Source: Kitagawia praeruptora
Lineage: Eukaryota; Streptophyta; Magnoliopsida; Apiales; Apiaceae
Reading direction: 5' to 3'
Length of the DNA stretch: 64,000 nucleotides
Assembly: GCA_037693485.1 (NCBI GenBank)
Contig: CM075351.1
Span: 13,387,001 to 13,451,000, forward strand
Position numbers and translations under genes: made by a program. The notes under the pieces were generated by a model. That model had not been told where the DNA came from, made no database searches, and worked only from the letters and a program-made list of their open reading frames with translations. This document shows positions 25,169-37,575 of the stretch, piece after piece. Each line of letters begins with the position of its first letter. The first letter of the stretch is position 1.

Positions 25169-26110
25169 ATATTGAAAGTAGAAAGTAAAAAAGGAAAATC
25201 CGTAGATCAAGAGTTTACAAAGAAGCAAGTTAGGGTAGCAAGCCTGTTACAGAATCATCTGTAAAACGCCTTGTACCATTGCCCCTGCCATCAGGCTTGG
25301 TGTACGCATTCGCATCTCCTGTTTTATTTCAGTGACATATTGTACTCTGTATCATACTCTTTCGGTGGAATTTTTAGAATGCTCTTTCTGCGGATGGGTA
25401 CATGTGTGACATCAACTTGCAAAATCATGCTTGCGTATGTGATCATCTTTTGGGTAAAATAGATTTGGAGAATATATATTTTGAAATTGGATTAAATATA
25501 TACCTTTTCGATCATGAGCCAGGAGATTGCTTGTCGTACTCTGCAGTTGACTGCTTATTGGTTGTAGGTATGCGGGGTGATGCATATGTATATCTAGGCT
25601 CCCTATTGCATTACAAGTAGTGTAGCATTGGAACAAATGAGCAATGAATCTTTGTTTTGTTGAGTTTTTTTATGAACCTGTGGGTGGTTCGATTAATTGT
25701 TTTGCCCATGTATTGCAAGTGTTCAACCCAGGCGATCAAATTTGGAAGCCGGGCTGTGATTTTATATATTAGGCCAAATAAATATGGGAATCGCCTACTC
25801 GACATAAACGACACCGTTCATGATTCATAGTTTTTTTATTTTTTTTTTCCCTGGTTGTCTAGTTTTTCAAAATTACTCCTTGCAGTTAATATGAATTAAG
25901 GCTGGCCGTTTATATTGTCAGTTAGACATGTATAAATTAATAGTATTCACCCGGACCTCAGTTTTAACCGTAAATATGAATTGAAATCACCTGAGGCAAT
26001 ATATTCACCTGGGACTGAGTTTGACTTCATTGTTCTAACTTGGGCTTGTGAGTTCTTGAGTTGCTCTTCTACCTTGTCTGCTTTGCTGGGGAGTTCATGC
26101 CTTATTGTTA
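25169..26110. other. Downstream of the UBP14-like pseudogene
   Basis: About 940 bp without a supportable gene. The right end (about 25960-26110) is the host flank that is duplicated with the Helitron end further right (about 26525-26583 in part and 26605-26762). Confidence 0.5.
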
Positions 26111-26520
26111 CTAGCTTATAGTCCGTGCAAAGCACGGGTTACTTTTAAATATTTTTAAAATTATAAGATTAAATAAAATAGAGTATAATAATTTATTATG
26201 GATATAATTTAACTTTGTAATATTAGTTAATAAAATTATTAGTAATAATAATATTTATTTAATAAATGATATGTATTGATCATAACTAAAAATATAAAAT
26301 CTAATGTAAATTTGTTGTTACGGGTTCGAACCTTGGATCTTTAGAAAAGGGATTTGAATATAGAATATTCTTTATTATTAGATCTAACGACTATCATCTA
26401 TTTATTAAATATCTAAAGGTCACTATTCTTTATATGGTTGAACCAACTTTAGATGGTTGAACCAAACAACCATTATACCCCTGTTTGCTTATTATATAAT
26501 AGTTTTTATAACATTTTGAA
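26111..26520 (-). mobile_element. Partial copy of Helitron 4, 3' end only
   Basis: It starts on the plus strand with CTAGCTTATAGTCCGTGC, the reverse complement of a Helitron 3' end (hairpin, spacer, CTAG). It matches 26763 onward for about 410 bp, then stops at a GAATTG shared with the host flank, where duplicated flank sequence resumes. This looks like tandem duplication through microhomology rather than a second insertion. Confidence 0.75.
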
Positions 26521-26762
26521 TTGAAATCACCTCAGTTTTAACCGTAAATATGAATTGAAATCACTTGAGGCAATATATTCACCTGTTTGCTTATTATACC
26601 ATTATACCTCAGTTTTAACCGTAAATATGAATTGAAATCACCTGAGGCAATATATTCACCTGGGACTGAGTTTGACTTCATTGTTCTAACTTGGGCTTGT
26701 GAGTTCTTGAGTTGCTCTTCTACCTTGTTTGCTTTGCTGGGGAGTTCATGCCTTATTTGTTA

Positions 26763-28219
26763 CTAGCTTATAGCCCGTGCAAAGCACGGTTACTTTTAAA
26801 GATTTTTAAAATTATATGATTAAATAAAATATAGTATAATAATTTATTATGGATATAATTTAACTTTGTAATATTAGTTAATAAAATTATTAGTAATAAT
26901 AATATTTATTTAATAAATGATATGTATTGATCAGAACTAACAATATAAAATCTAATGTAAATTTGTTGTTACGGGTTCGAACCTTGGATCTTTAGAAAAG
27001 GGATTTAAATATAGAATATTTCTTATTATTAGATCTAACGGTTATCATCTATTTACTAAATATCTAAATGTCACTATTCTTTAGATGGTTGAACCAAACA
27101 ACCATTATACCCTGTTTGCTTATTATATAATAGTTTTTATAACATTTTGAATTGTTTATTTTTACTTTTAATGATTGTAATACATATATGTTATATGATT
27201 TGTAGCATACATATTATTTGTAGTATAATTTTTTTTTTTTTTGTAAATGGTTTTTCTATAATTTTTATTTTAAAGTTTAGCCTAACATATCTTTCAGTAT
27301 TTCATAATTATTTTTGATTTTTAAATATTATTAGATCGCATATTATATGCTTAAAACATATGGGTACTATATTTGTGTAATAATTTATTTATTTTTTATT
27401 TCTGATTATGTAATTTAATAGTTATTTTAAAAAAATTAGATATTTTGTTATAGTGTTTTTATAGTTTTTAAAGGCATTTTCTAACGTTTTTTGAAATATG
27501 TGTGGTATAAAATTTTTTATTTGTTTTAATATTGATTATATTTACATGATAATTTTATACTTTTGCATGTGTGGTATTTATTATGTGTTTTTATTTATAG
27601 TAATTTTAGGGGATTTTATGTTGTATTATATTTAGATACTAATATAAATTTATTTTGTGGGTGTTTTATTTACTAAAACATGTAATTGCTTGCTTCGTGT
27701 TTTTTTGAAAGTCTCTTAATTCGAGTTTTGTTGGTTTTAACTTTGAAATTTTGATTTATTTTTTTATTTGCTAAATTGAAATTTTGATTATTTAATGGTC
27801 AACACTAAGAAATTTAACTTCAATTTAATCCCTTAAAATACAAATAATCGATCCCTTATAATACACATTACCAAAGAAACATGTAATATTCTGCGAAACT
27901 AAACAAAATTAAGGCTGATTTTATACAAACCATAGTGAAATTAGTGGCTACCTGAACTCGGTATTATACAAAATTAAAATAATAAAATTCAAAGATTCCG
28001 TGTAGTTTGATTCTTAAACCATTGTCATTCAGTTGATATAAAAAGCTAATGAGTCTATGTTTATTTTATATTATTTTTTTCTTTTTTAATTCTTTTTTGA
28101 TAATGGGATAACCAAAAAAGTGGGATAACCAAAAAGAGGGGATAACCAACTACAATTTATACCCCCTTTTGTTTATTATAGTATAGTATAGTATAGTATA
28201 GATAGTATAGAAGTATAGA
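26763..28219 (-). mobile_element. Helitron 4 (non-autonomous)
   Basis: The 3' end on the minus strand is a hairpin of CCGTGC/GCACGG, GGCTATAAG and CTAG at 26763. The 5' end is TCTATACT within the GTATA repeat at 28180-28219, so its exact base is uncertain. The interior is AT-rich without coding capacity. It belongs to a different subfamily from Helitrons 1-3, sharing the terminal motifs but not the interior. Confidence 0.7.
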
Positions 28220-28824
28220 TTAGAAATGAAAGAACGCAAGTTCAAAAGAGATGCTCCTATATAATACAATGAAAGAGCTTAAATATTTAAAATTTGCCTA
28301 ATGTAATGGAACTGTAGAGATTTATAGATTTATAAATATTAAAAGTATTCGTCAAAAGTGATTGAGTTTGCTCGCAAGTTTTATGGGTTATATTTTGAAA
28401 ATTCTGTCTATTTTTCAAACCTCAAAATTGTGCTCAATAGTCGACACAAACTTTTTGAGTCGAACAAACCTATCCTCTCCTCGTATGATAAGAGTCAAAT
28501 TCAAATCAATGATCTATGAATACAATAAACCCGACTACCCGAGCAGGACCATGTAAAGTCTACAAACTACACAAACGGGTCTTCTTTAAAAGTAGCCTCT
28601 AAAATTGTAAAGGTGCAGTAAACCTGAGACGATCACATCCATGTCATACTTGGTAATTTTATTTTGTGATTTTGACATGTGTTTTCCTTATGTGGCCTTG
28701 ATATCTCAGGACAAGTGACATTTTGCTTTATCTTTTGAAAAAATCCCTAATCCTGTAGGACTCTGGGTCAGAAGATGATTTGCTGTCAGCCTCATGGGCT
28801 GACTCCAAAGTTTTCCAGCCATTC
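28220..28824. other. Spacer between Helitron 4 and the cyclin fragment
   Basis: No exon is supported. The ORF at 28362-28556 has no recognised motif. Bases 28728-28824 are downstream of the cyclin fragment's stop codon. Confidence 0.4.
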
Positions 28825-29774
28825 CTAAGAATCACGCAACCACTCCAAAGTTTGTTCTCGAGGTCCAAATATGGGTATTGGCCAGCACCTGGATAGTGCA
28901 TCGCACAAACTGCACATTCCATATCCATGATTGTATGGATTCTGATCATCCCATCCCAGATCGAAATTCATCAGTAGATTGTCAACTACAGCAAGCTCAG
29001 GTTCATCTATCTCTGCCACTGGCACTTTCTCAGGTCTACAGAATCCCTCCTTAACTCCCTCTGGGTCATCATCACTTGTATAAAGAGATTCCTCTTCACT
29101 GGATTCCTCATCAATCGGATCTTTCCCTGGTCTGTGTGATCTTTTCACAGGGCTTTTACGACCATTACCAGGACTTGAAGATTGCTTAGGGGCCGTCTGT
29201 ATATCTCCTACTGCTGCACTGGCTTCCTGAGCAGCTGACTCTTTCCCCGGTCTCTGTGTTCCTTCCTCAAGGCTTTCTTGACCATCAGCTGGACTTGACG
29301 ACTGCTCAGGCACCGTCTGTAACCCTGTAACTGATTCGCTGGCTTCCTCAGCAACTGTCTCTTTGATCCTTCTTCAATGATTTCTTTACCAGATCCTGAA
29401 GGCACTGTGGAGGCCTCATCAGGAGCCAAAGTTAGTGGCTGACTTGTCCCAACACCATCATTGACCAATCCTTTAACTATCACTAGTGAATTCATCTTGT
29501 TTTGATACGTTGTCTGTATCATTTCCACGCATTCAGCTAGCTCATCCTACTTGTTGAAAATGTGAACTCCATATTAATACCATACGAAATAATCAAATTG
29601 CAAAAGAAAAAAAAGAGTTTGTTCAACATACTTTTGTTGTGCTGTCAAAAAGTGAGTATCTAGATAAAATAACACTTGTAAAATCATTAGGATCATCAGG
29701 AAACAGCTTCTCTGAAGCACAGAGAATTGTAGATGCTGCAACAGTTGAAGGCCTGAACTTTGTAAACCTGATGT
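28825..29774 (-). pseudogene. Cyclin C-terminal fragment with repeated acidic tail, frameshifted
   Basis: On the minus strand an exon (29774-29632) reads FRPSTVAASTILCASEKLFP, the start of a cyclin C-terminal box (D-type-like RPS.VAA). A GT donor follows, then an AG acceptor and a second exon from 29546 that starts DELAECVEMIQTTYQNKM. The tail then holds an imperfect repeat of about 40 residues (SSSPADGQESLEEGTQRPGK, then SSSPGNGRKSPVKRSHRPGK), an acidic stretch and a Cys-containing end, with a stop at 28825. Near 29362 the first repeat lacks 13 bases relative to the second (about GGATCAAAGAGACAGTTGC), so the two halves are in different frames. The N-terminal cyclin box is absent. The cyclin assignment is moderate; the broken frame is seen directly. 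Confidence 0.55.
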
Positions 29775-29792
29775 CTGATTGTAAAATAACAA

Positions 29793-31105
29793 TCATATTA
29801 CTAATGTAATTGGTTAAATTTCCGTAATTAGATAAAAGAATCGGTTAAGAAATTTAACCAGCTTGAGTCCAGACGATGATCTTATGAATAGGTAAGCGAG
29901 TGAAGCCTCGAGGCAGAGTCAGGAAATGAAGAAAGTAGGGAATAAAGCGAAATGGAAGTGTTTGTTTCGTCTTCCAGTTCAATGCAAGAAAGATATTCAT
30001 CATCTAGTTAAAAAAAAAAAAAGATATTCATCTCCATGTTCAATTGTGCATTATGCCCAAACTTCATTTTTCCATCCCTCTGCATTTTATTCAAGAAGTC
30101 ACGTAAAAGGAAGGCCTAAAAATTGCAGTACATTAGTAGCAGCACATTTATTTGCAGAATTTACCAGTGATTTACAGATGTCAAAGTCGTTCTCTCTCAA
30201 CTTCCAAGAAATGGAGTGGCAGTTGATGATCAACAAACTGACGTTCTCTTGTTTATTTAACAAAACCTTCTGATAGAATAACATTGGTTAAACTATTTCA
30301 GTAGCCAGAAATTCATCATCAAGATGAAGGAAATAAGACTTCCAAGAAGAAGAAAACACACACAAAAACACACATATAACACTAAATTATACGCTTAAAC
30401 TCCGAATACTCACAGAACTAGAAGACTTGAAGAGTGTTCTATGTGTATTACTGGAAATTCGTCAAGAAGAAGATGAATTTAACAAGACTGGAGAAAAAGA
30501 TGATAAACGCAGATCAAACGAGTTGATTATTCTTTAACCTACTCCGAAATGTGATATAGAAAAAATAGCAGATCAAATTATGAATCTTCAAATGATCAGC
30601 ACATACACGTACATATAGAAAACTAGTTCATTATTCTTTTGCCTTCTAATTCATTGAAATTTTTAGATACGGAGAGATATTAAACTATAAATCCATAACG
30701 CGCGCACATACATTACGAAGACTTATGGAACGAGTGAATTCTACTATCACCTTCGAAATTCTTGAAACATAGACACTTAAAACTATCAACACACACAGGT
30801 GATAACAAGTAATCAGAGAATTAAGAAACACCAATGACTCGTTAAAGATTCATATTACTAGGTCAGAATAACACTAGAGAAGAGAAACAAGCTAACAAGC
30901 ACTGTCTTGTTTATTACACTTGCTCTGATCTATCACAACTGATAGTGAGCACCTTATAACAAAAGTTGTTAAACTACATGACATAAGCAGTTAAGGCACT
31001 GAAGTCCTTGCCATACAATCATTGTCACTACTGGACAGAAATAGATAGTACTAAACTGGTGGACCAAACATAAAATAGGAAAAATAATGCTAGATAGATA
31101 GTCCC
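29793..31105 (-). other. Region holding the probable 3' LTR of the copia element
   Basis: On the minus strand the tract GAGGGGGAG at about 31110 ends the copia internal region, so the sequence to its left should be the 3' LTR. I cannot define the LTR ends: the expected TG start is not obvious and no second copy is present. The ORF at 29926-30273 has no recognised domain. Confidence 0.4.
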
Positions 31106-33798
31106 TTTATTACTCCCCCTCAAGCTGGAGAGTCTGAGTTGAAGAAGGCTCCTAGCTTGCTGACATGTTGCATATGAGTCTTAACTGGCAAGATTTTAGT
31201 TAGGAGGTCTGCTACTTGTTCTGTGGATGAAGTGTGCTCTGTCTTAATGGTGCCTGCTTTCAAGTGATCTCTAATGAAATGGCAATCAATGTCTACATGC
31301 TTGGTTTTTTCATGTAAGACAGGGTTGGCAGCAATAGCAATAGCAGCTTTGTTGTCACATTTCAGAGTAGTAGGAGGCAAATTTTTGATTCCCAGATCCT
31401 TTAGAAGTGCAGTCAACCAAGTCACCTCGCAAGTAGTTAGTGCAATAGACATGTATTCTGCTTCTGCAGAGGATCTGGCCACTACTGATTGCTTCTTTGC
31501 TTTCCATGAAATTGGAAACTTGCCCGGAAAAATGCATTAATCCGAAGTAGATCTCCTGGTGATAAGACAACTTGCCCAGTCACTATCACAAAATGCTGTC
31601 AACTGAGCATCTGATTCAGAGGCCAACAGTATGCCTTGAGAAGTGGTGCCTAGGAGATACCTCAACACCCTTTTTGCAGATTGAAGGTGAACACTGGTTG
31701 GCTTGTGCATAAACTGTGACAGGAGTTGAACTGAAAAACATATGTCAGGTCGAGTAATAGTTAAGTAAATGAGTTTACCTACAAGTTTCTGGTAAATAGA
31801 TGGATCAGGAAGAGGGTCTCCTTTTTCTGGTGTGAGTTTTAGGTGTGTGTCTAGAGGGTTCTGTCAATTTCAATACCTAGGAAATATCTTAATTGGCCTA
31901 GGTCTTTCATGTGAAAGGTCTGAGACAAAAGGGATTTTAGAGTAGAGATTTGAGTTGTAGAATTGCCACAAATAAGCAAATCATCCACATACACAAGAAT
32001 GCAAGTGATAGACCCATTTTTGTGCTGAAAAAACAAGCTATAATATGATTTTGATTGTGAATATCCAATGGACAAAAGAAAGGTTGATAATTTACCAAAC
32101 CAGAGCCTAGGGGACTGTTTTAGGCCATAGAGGGACTTTTTTAGTTTGCAGACAAGAGTGGGGTTACTACCAGCTTTAGTTGGTGAGGAGTGTTTAGAAA
32201 TTCTACAACCTATGTGTGTGTAGCCAGGAGGGAGCTTCATATAAACGACAGTGTCTACTAGTTCCCCATGCAAGAAAGCATTACTCACATCCATTTGACA
32301 GGTATGCCAATTTTCCACAGCAGCAACAGCCAATAAGGTCCTCACTGTTGTCAATTTTGCTAGTGGAGCAAACATTTCAGAATAATCTATCCCATATTGT
32401 TGTTTATTTCCCAGCACTACAAGTCGAGCTTTATGCTTATCAATTGTCCCATCTGGATGTAATTTGGTTCTATAAACCCATTTACATCCAATGGCTTGCT
32501 TGTCAGGTGGTAACTCAGTCACAGTCCAGGTTTGGTTCATTTCCAGAGCCTCGAGTTCTTGGTTCATAGCAATAACCCAGTTCTCATCTTGAACAACAAC
32601 TTTAAATGATGTGGGATCATTAGTTTTTTAAAGGGTTGAAAAGAAACAGTGAAACTGTGGCCCAACGGTGTTAACAGCAAGGTTAGAGATGAATTGTGTG
32701 GGATTTGATGTGACATAATCTTGGAGCCAAACAGGTGGAACAAGGTGGAACATGCTGTCTGGTGGATTTTCTAACGACTGGTGGTGGCTCTGGGGATGAT
32801 ACAGGAGAAACATATGATGAGTGTGTGGGAACAGGTGAGTTGAGATGAGCAGATGAATCACCTTCAGAAGGGGGTGTCATTATTCTCAGATTCAGGTAGC
32901 CAGTCATCATCAGTAGTAGTAGACAGCTGAGGTAGTGAAGGTGGAACAGGTTGCATAAAAGAGGTTGTGGAATTGGTGGTGTGAAAAGGGAATACACTTT
33001 CCTGAAATGTAACATCCCTAGAGGTGAACTATTTTTTAGTCAGCAAATTCAATAATAGATATCCCTTTGTTAAAGGTGGATAGCCAATAAAAGCACAAGG
33101 GACACCCATGTTGGCAAACTTATCATGAGGAAAATCAGGATTGGTTGCAAAAGCAAGAGAACCGAAGATTTTTAGGTGCTCATAGGTAGGAGGTTCTTTA
33201 AAGAGAAGGTCATATGGTGTTTTGTTGTTTAACACAGGCGTAGGAAGTCTATTGATGAGGTGAACAACTGTTATAACACAAGCCCCCCCACAAAGACAAC
33301 GGAAAACCAGAATGGCACCTCAAACACCTAGCAATTTCTAGGATATGTCGATGTTTGCATTCGCCCCTAGCATTTTGTTGGGGTCGATACACACAAGACT
33401 TTTGGTGGAGTACACCATTGTCAGAGAAAAATTGTTGACAGTGTTTGTCATCGAATTCGAGGGCATTATCAGACCGTAATTTTGATTGTGGCAGAGAAGT
33501 GATTTTGAGCATAAGTGAGGAATGATTTTAGGTGTGTTAAAGCATCTGACTTTTGTTGAATGAGATAAACCCATGTATATCTTGTATGGTCATCGACAAT
33601 GGTTAAAAAATACCTATACTTGTCTAGATATGGCACTTTATAGGGTCCCCAAATATCCATGTGAATGAGGTCAAAAGAGCAAGAGGCATGAGACTTACTA
33701 CTTGGAAAAGGTAAAGCAGTGAATTTAGACATTGGACAAGTGACACACAACTGGGAGTTATCTTTAGTAAAAGGTTTAATGCAGGGGATATGTAACAA
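31106..33798 (-). mobile_element. Ty1/copia retrotransposon, 5'-truncated and frameshifted pol
   Basis: Read from 33798 leftwards: an integrase zinc-region remnant (CVTCPMSKFTALPF) and integrase core (FDLIHMDIWGPYKV, then QQNARGECKHRHIL with the catalytic Glu); the reverse transcriptase (32567-31851: WVYRTKLHPDGT, QMDVSNAFLHGEL, the YVDD box in LVYVDDLLICGNS); and RNase H (31482-31120: SSAEAEYMS, KTKHVDIDCHFIRDHL). Integrase before reverse transcriptase defines the copia order. The frame breaks several times, for example by one base near 31857 and around 33030-33250, and gag and protease are missing left of the truncation at about 33800. It cannot encode a working polyprotein. Confidence 0.88.
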
Positions 33799-33804
33799 TT
33801 TGAC

Positions 33805-34062
33805 TAAAGAAACTACAAACTACAAACTATAAAAGATCTCTAGTTTGCTTATAATAATATAGTAAGTATAGATAGTATAGAAATAATATTTTATTGATAA
33901 AAGTGAAATAAGGGATCCCTTAAAGATAAGGGATGACATGATACTCTTAACTTTTTAAGGAAAAGTTAAGAGGTGTTGGAGCACTATTTTAAGACCAAAT
34001 TCCTTATAATTTATTTAAGTTAGGAGCTCGTATAAGAGATTTATTGGACTTGCTCTTATATA

Positions 34063-34160
<98 letters not shown>

Positions 34161-34183
34161 CAAAACACGAAAGGGGGAAGAAG
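33805..34183. other. Spacer with long (TA)n microsatellite
   Basis: Bases 34057-34156 are a nearly pure TA dinucleotide run of about 100 bp. Left of it, ATAGTAAGTATAGATAGTATAG at about 33860-33880 resembles the 5' end of Helitron 4 in reverse complement, but no matching 3' end is found. Confidence 0.6.
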
Positions 34184-34265
34184 AAACGCTAGGGCAAGAA
34201 CAAAAATAAGTAGGTATTTGAAAGAAACGCTAGGGCAAGAACAAAAATAAGTAGGTATTTGAAAG
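34184..34265 (+). repeat. 41-bp duplication of the 5' leader of copy B
   Basis: AAACGCTAGGGCAAGAACAA through GTATTTGAAAG occurs twice in tandem, directly abutting the start codon at 34266. The end of the unit matches the leader of copy A. Confidence 0.9.
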
Positions 34266-34972
34266 ATGGGTATGATTGTGATGGAGAAAGAGAAGGAAAT
34301 TTCAATGATGGAGGAGGAGAAAGAGGAAGAGTACTCAGAATATTCAGATGATGATATGGATGGATCGTCCGAGGAGGGGGAGTCGGAGGAGGATGTGATT
34401 TATGATCGTGTTGAAGAAGATTGCGGGCTGAAGTACGAGTTGCAAGATGGCCGCACCGTCACCAGACCCAAGGTTGCAACTAGGTTTTACTTCAGAAGTG
34501 ATGATTGTTTCCCCCTTCGACATGAACTGTATGATGATGAGTTTCCTCTATCCACTTTCGCCAAATTTGCTATTGATCGATATAATCATATCGAGGTACG
34601 TAGCTCCCTGTTGTATTTAATATTTGTACTGGGCGCGCGGGGTAATTAATTTGATCGACATATTGTTTGTTTGCATGTTTGCAGCGTACATATTATGAAT
34701 TTGTTGGTTTGGTCAAGGCGTACAGCCGTGCTCTTGCTGGTTTCCGCATCTACATCCGTTTTAAAGCCTGTTTGCATGGTCAAGATGCAATTGACTTTCA
34801 AGCTATCGTATTTCATGGACTTCCCCATAAAATTACAGATGTTGTTTGTGTAGATGTTGAGTCTGTTTACCCCCTCTCCACCCCGGTACTACTAATAATT
34901 ACTTCTCTTTGATTCTCTCTACCCCCTGTCAACTTGCTTACCAAAAAAGTCTCTTCTGCTCTTCTCTACTAG
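34266..34972 (+). CDS. Cystatin-like protein, copy B (last exon degenerate)
   Basis: Exon 1 (34266-34595, 110 codons) and exon 2 (34685-34885, 67 codons) have the same boundaries and phases as copy A. The acidic tail, the signature FAKFAIDRYN and the loop AYSRALAG (Arg in place of Gln) are all present. The third exon is damaged: only AAAGTCTCTTCTGCTCTTCT remains at about 34948, with no usable acceptor AG or VMPV start. Reading through intron 2 adds LLIITSL and stops at 34912. The protein would lack the family's conserved last 18 residues, which are outside the core. It could still be expressed. A 41-bp leader duplication and a 100-bp TA run lie just upstream. Confidence 0.6.
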
Positions 34973-35088
34973 AGGCTGGGCTGCCTCAGGTGTTGGAGCC
35001 CATTGTTATAATTAGTCCGATGTTCTTGTCATCCAAAACTCTATAAATCTAGCTTGCTGTTTTATGTATATATATGCCTATTAATCTT

Positions 35089-35407
35089 GGGTAATGCTAA
35101 CCATAGCCCTTAGGGCTATGGTTAAGAATTAATGTAAGTGGATAAATGCATTTAAAATGTCAATTTTGCACTTAATACATCAAGTTTGCACGAATTTCAA
35201 TTTAATTATTTAGCAATTTGGGATGTTTTTATTAGTGGAAATTAATGTAAATGCAGGGGGTCCACTATTATTACTTGGGAAATTAAATTGATGTTGTAAA
35301 AGAACATTGAAAAACCAAAAATCAATTAAATAACTAAAATCAATGTTGACAATATGAGAATAATTAATGCTTAACCATAGCCCTTAGGGCAATGGTTAGC
35401 ATTTCCC
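35089..35407. mobile_element. MITE with about 40-bp terminal inverted repeats
   Basis: The ends GGGTAATGCTAACCATAGCC and (reverse complement of the right end) GGGAAATGCTAACCATTGCC are inverted repeats. Each contains its own small palindrome, CCATAGCCCTTAGGGCTATGG at the left end. A 5-bp direct repeat ATCTT flanks it (35084-35088, 35408-35412). It has no coding capacity and sits in the 3' flank of copy B, interrupting sequence that is continuous near 40380. Confidence 0.75.
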
Positions 35408-35537
35408 ATCTTTGGGATTCGATGCAATTACCACCTCTTTTGGTTACTTTTGCTATAATAATATCATGTTGTTCACATTTATTTCTTTGGATTTCTCTTT
35501 TGGTCTTTTGCGGTAGTGAGTATGTTCCTAGCCTTTT

Positions 35538-37575
35538 GTGGTAGTATTGGTGAATGAAGATGCTATTAAGGAGAGGTGGAGTTCGTATTTTCATAATCTT
35601 TTCAATGAGGCTAGGAGGAGTGGTGCCGAAGTGGAGCAAGAGGTCTCTCGATCGTCTGTGCTGTCTTTCGGTTCCTGTGAGCGTATCAGCAAGGATGAAG
35701 TCAAGGGTGCCCTTCATAAAATGGCTAGAGGGAAGGCTGTTGGTCCGGATCAGATCCCAATCGAGGTGTGGATTTGTCTTGGTGAGGTTGGCATCAAATG
35801 GCTAACAGATCTGTTCAATGCTCTCCTTATGGGCGATGAGATGCCAGCCGAGTGGAGACGTAGTATCGTGGTTCCTTTTTTCAAGAACAAAGGCGACGCT
35901 CAGAGTTGTGGTAACTATCGGGGTATTAAATTACTCAGTCATACTATGAAACTTTGGGAGAGAGTGGTGGAATGTCGGATTAGAAGAGAAGTTGAAATCT
36001 CAGAGAATCAGTTTGGGTTTATGCCTGGGAGATCGACGACCGAGGCCATTCACCTCGTAAGACGCCTAATGGAGAAGTTCAGGGAACGTCGCAAAGACCT
36101 CCACATGGTGTTCATTGATCTTGAGAAGGCTTATGATAGCATCCCCCGGGAAGCTATTTGGAAGAGTCTTGAGGAGCGGAGAGTTGCGTCGTCATACGTT
36201 AGGGTGATCCAAGACATGTACTCACAAGCTAGTTCGTGCGTCAGGACCCCAGTGGGTGACTCTCGTTTTTTCCCTGTTGAGATTGGGCTCCACCAGGGAT
36301 CGGCCCTAAGTCCTCTTCTGTTCGCCCTTATCTTAGATGTCTTGTCGAGAGAGATCCAAGATGACGTCCCAAGGTGCATGCTCTTCGCTGACGATATCGT
36401 GTTGGTAGCGGAGTCGAGGGGAGAGGTGAACGAGAAGTTGGAGTTATGGAGGTCTACTTTGGAGTCCCAAGGCTTGCGTATGAGCCGGTCTAAAACCGAG
36501 TATCTCTGGTGTAACTTCAGTGGTGAGGAAAAAGAGGAAGGGGTGGAGGTTCGGATCGAAGATCAGATCGTCCCTCGAACGGATAAGTTCAAGTATTTGG
36601 GTTCGATTATCCAGAAGGAAGGTGAGATTGAAGATGATGTTTTACAGCGTATCAAAGCTGGGTGGCTAAGGTGGAGGGCAGCGTCAGGAGTGATGTGCGA
36701 CAAGAAAGTCCCTTTAAAATTGAAAGGGAAATTCTACAGAGCGGCAATCCGTCCTGCGATGTTATATGGTTCAGAGTGTTGGCCAGCGAAGAAGACCCTC
36801 GAGAGCAAGTTGGAAGCGGCTGAAATGAGGATGTTGCGGTGGTCTTGTGGGCGCACGATGTTGGATAGAATCCCGAATGCAGTTTTTAGGAGCGAGCTTG
36901 AGGTGGCACCTTTTTCTGCAAAAGTTAGGGAAGGGAGGTTGAGATGGTTCGGTCACGTCCGTAGGAGGCCGGCTGAATCCCCAGTGAGGAGGGTCGAGAG
37001 TCTTTCGGTAGGAGGGGTGAGGAGGAGAGGTAGACCGAGGAGGTCGTGGGAGGAGCAGCTTACGATGGACTTGAAGGCCTTAAACTTAAATGAGTCCATG
37101 ATCGCAGATAGGTGTTCATGGAGGCGCCAGATCAGGGTGGTGGACTCTCTTTTAGGGAACGGCTCTATTGTTGAGAGCCTCAGAGTTGGGTTGTCTCGGT
37201 TAGCTTTTTCGTAGGTGTTCGACCTTTTCGTTTTCCTTTGTTTGTTTTTGTATTGTTATTTTCTGTTTTCTTGTTTTATAGTTGCAGGGAGCTTGGAGCG
37301 GTGGCATCTTAGCTCGGAGTGGCTGGCAGAGCGGAGTAGTCAATTCTCTGGTAGGTAAGCCCCATGTGTTCTAAGCCATGGGCTCAGGTATACGTTGAAC
37401 ATCTTTATACCCTAGATAACCCTTCTGAATATCACTCACCTTTTCATGTTTGTGCACTTAGCCGGGGGTCTTCACGGAAACAGCCTCCCTACCGTTAAAA
37501 GTAGGGGCATGGTCTGCGTACACTTCACCCCCCCAGACCCTGCTCTGTGCGGGATATACTGGGTATGTTTGGTTT
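35538..37575 (+). mobile_element. RTE-type LINE, 5'-truncated
   Basis: A 558-residue ORF (35538-37214) carries the reverse transcriptase of a non-LTR retrotransposon: GRSTTEAIHLVRRLME, FIDLEKAYDSIPRE, LHQGSALSPLLF and the catalytic FADDIVLV. The C-terminal RLRWFGHVRRR and RRRGRPRRSW are typical of the RTE/BovB clade in plants. The endonuclease half is missing, so the copy is 5'-truncated, as most LINE insertions are. The reading frame is uninterrupted, which points to a fairly recent insertion. The 3' tail includes GCGTACACTTCACCCCCCCA and GGGTATGTTTGG, a 3' end shared by plant RTE elements and some SINEs. Local GC is clearly higher than the surroundings. Confidence 0.9.

Noticed and set aside
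26300..26345. GGGTTCGAACC resembling a tRNA B box (also at about 26970)
   Set aside because: It is inside the Helitron 4 sequence in both duplicates, with no A box or cloverleaf around it.
28180..28219. GTATA repeat as a CRISPR-like or satellite array
   Set aside because: A short simple-sequence expansion at the Helitron 5' end; no spacers.
33855..33885. Possible Helitron 5' end on the minus strand
   Set aside because: The GTATAG words match, but no 3' hairpin-CTAG partner is found leftwards; kept only as a remark in the spacer entry.
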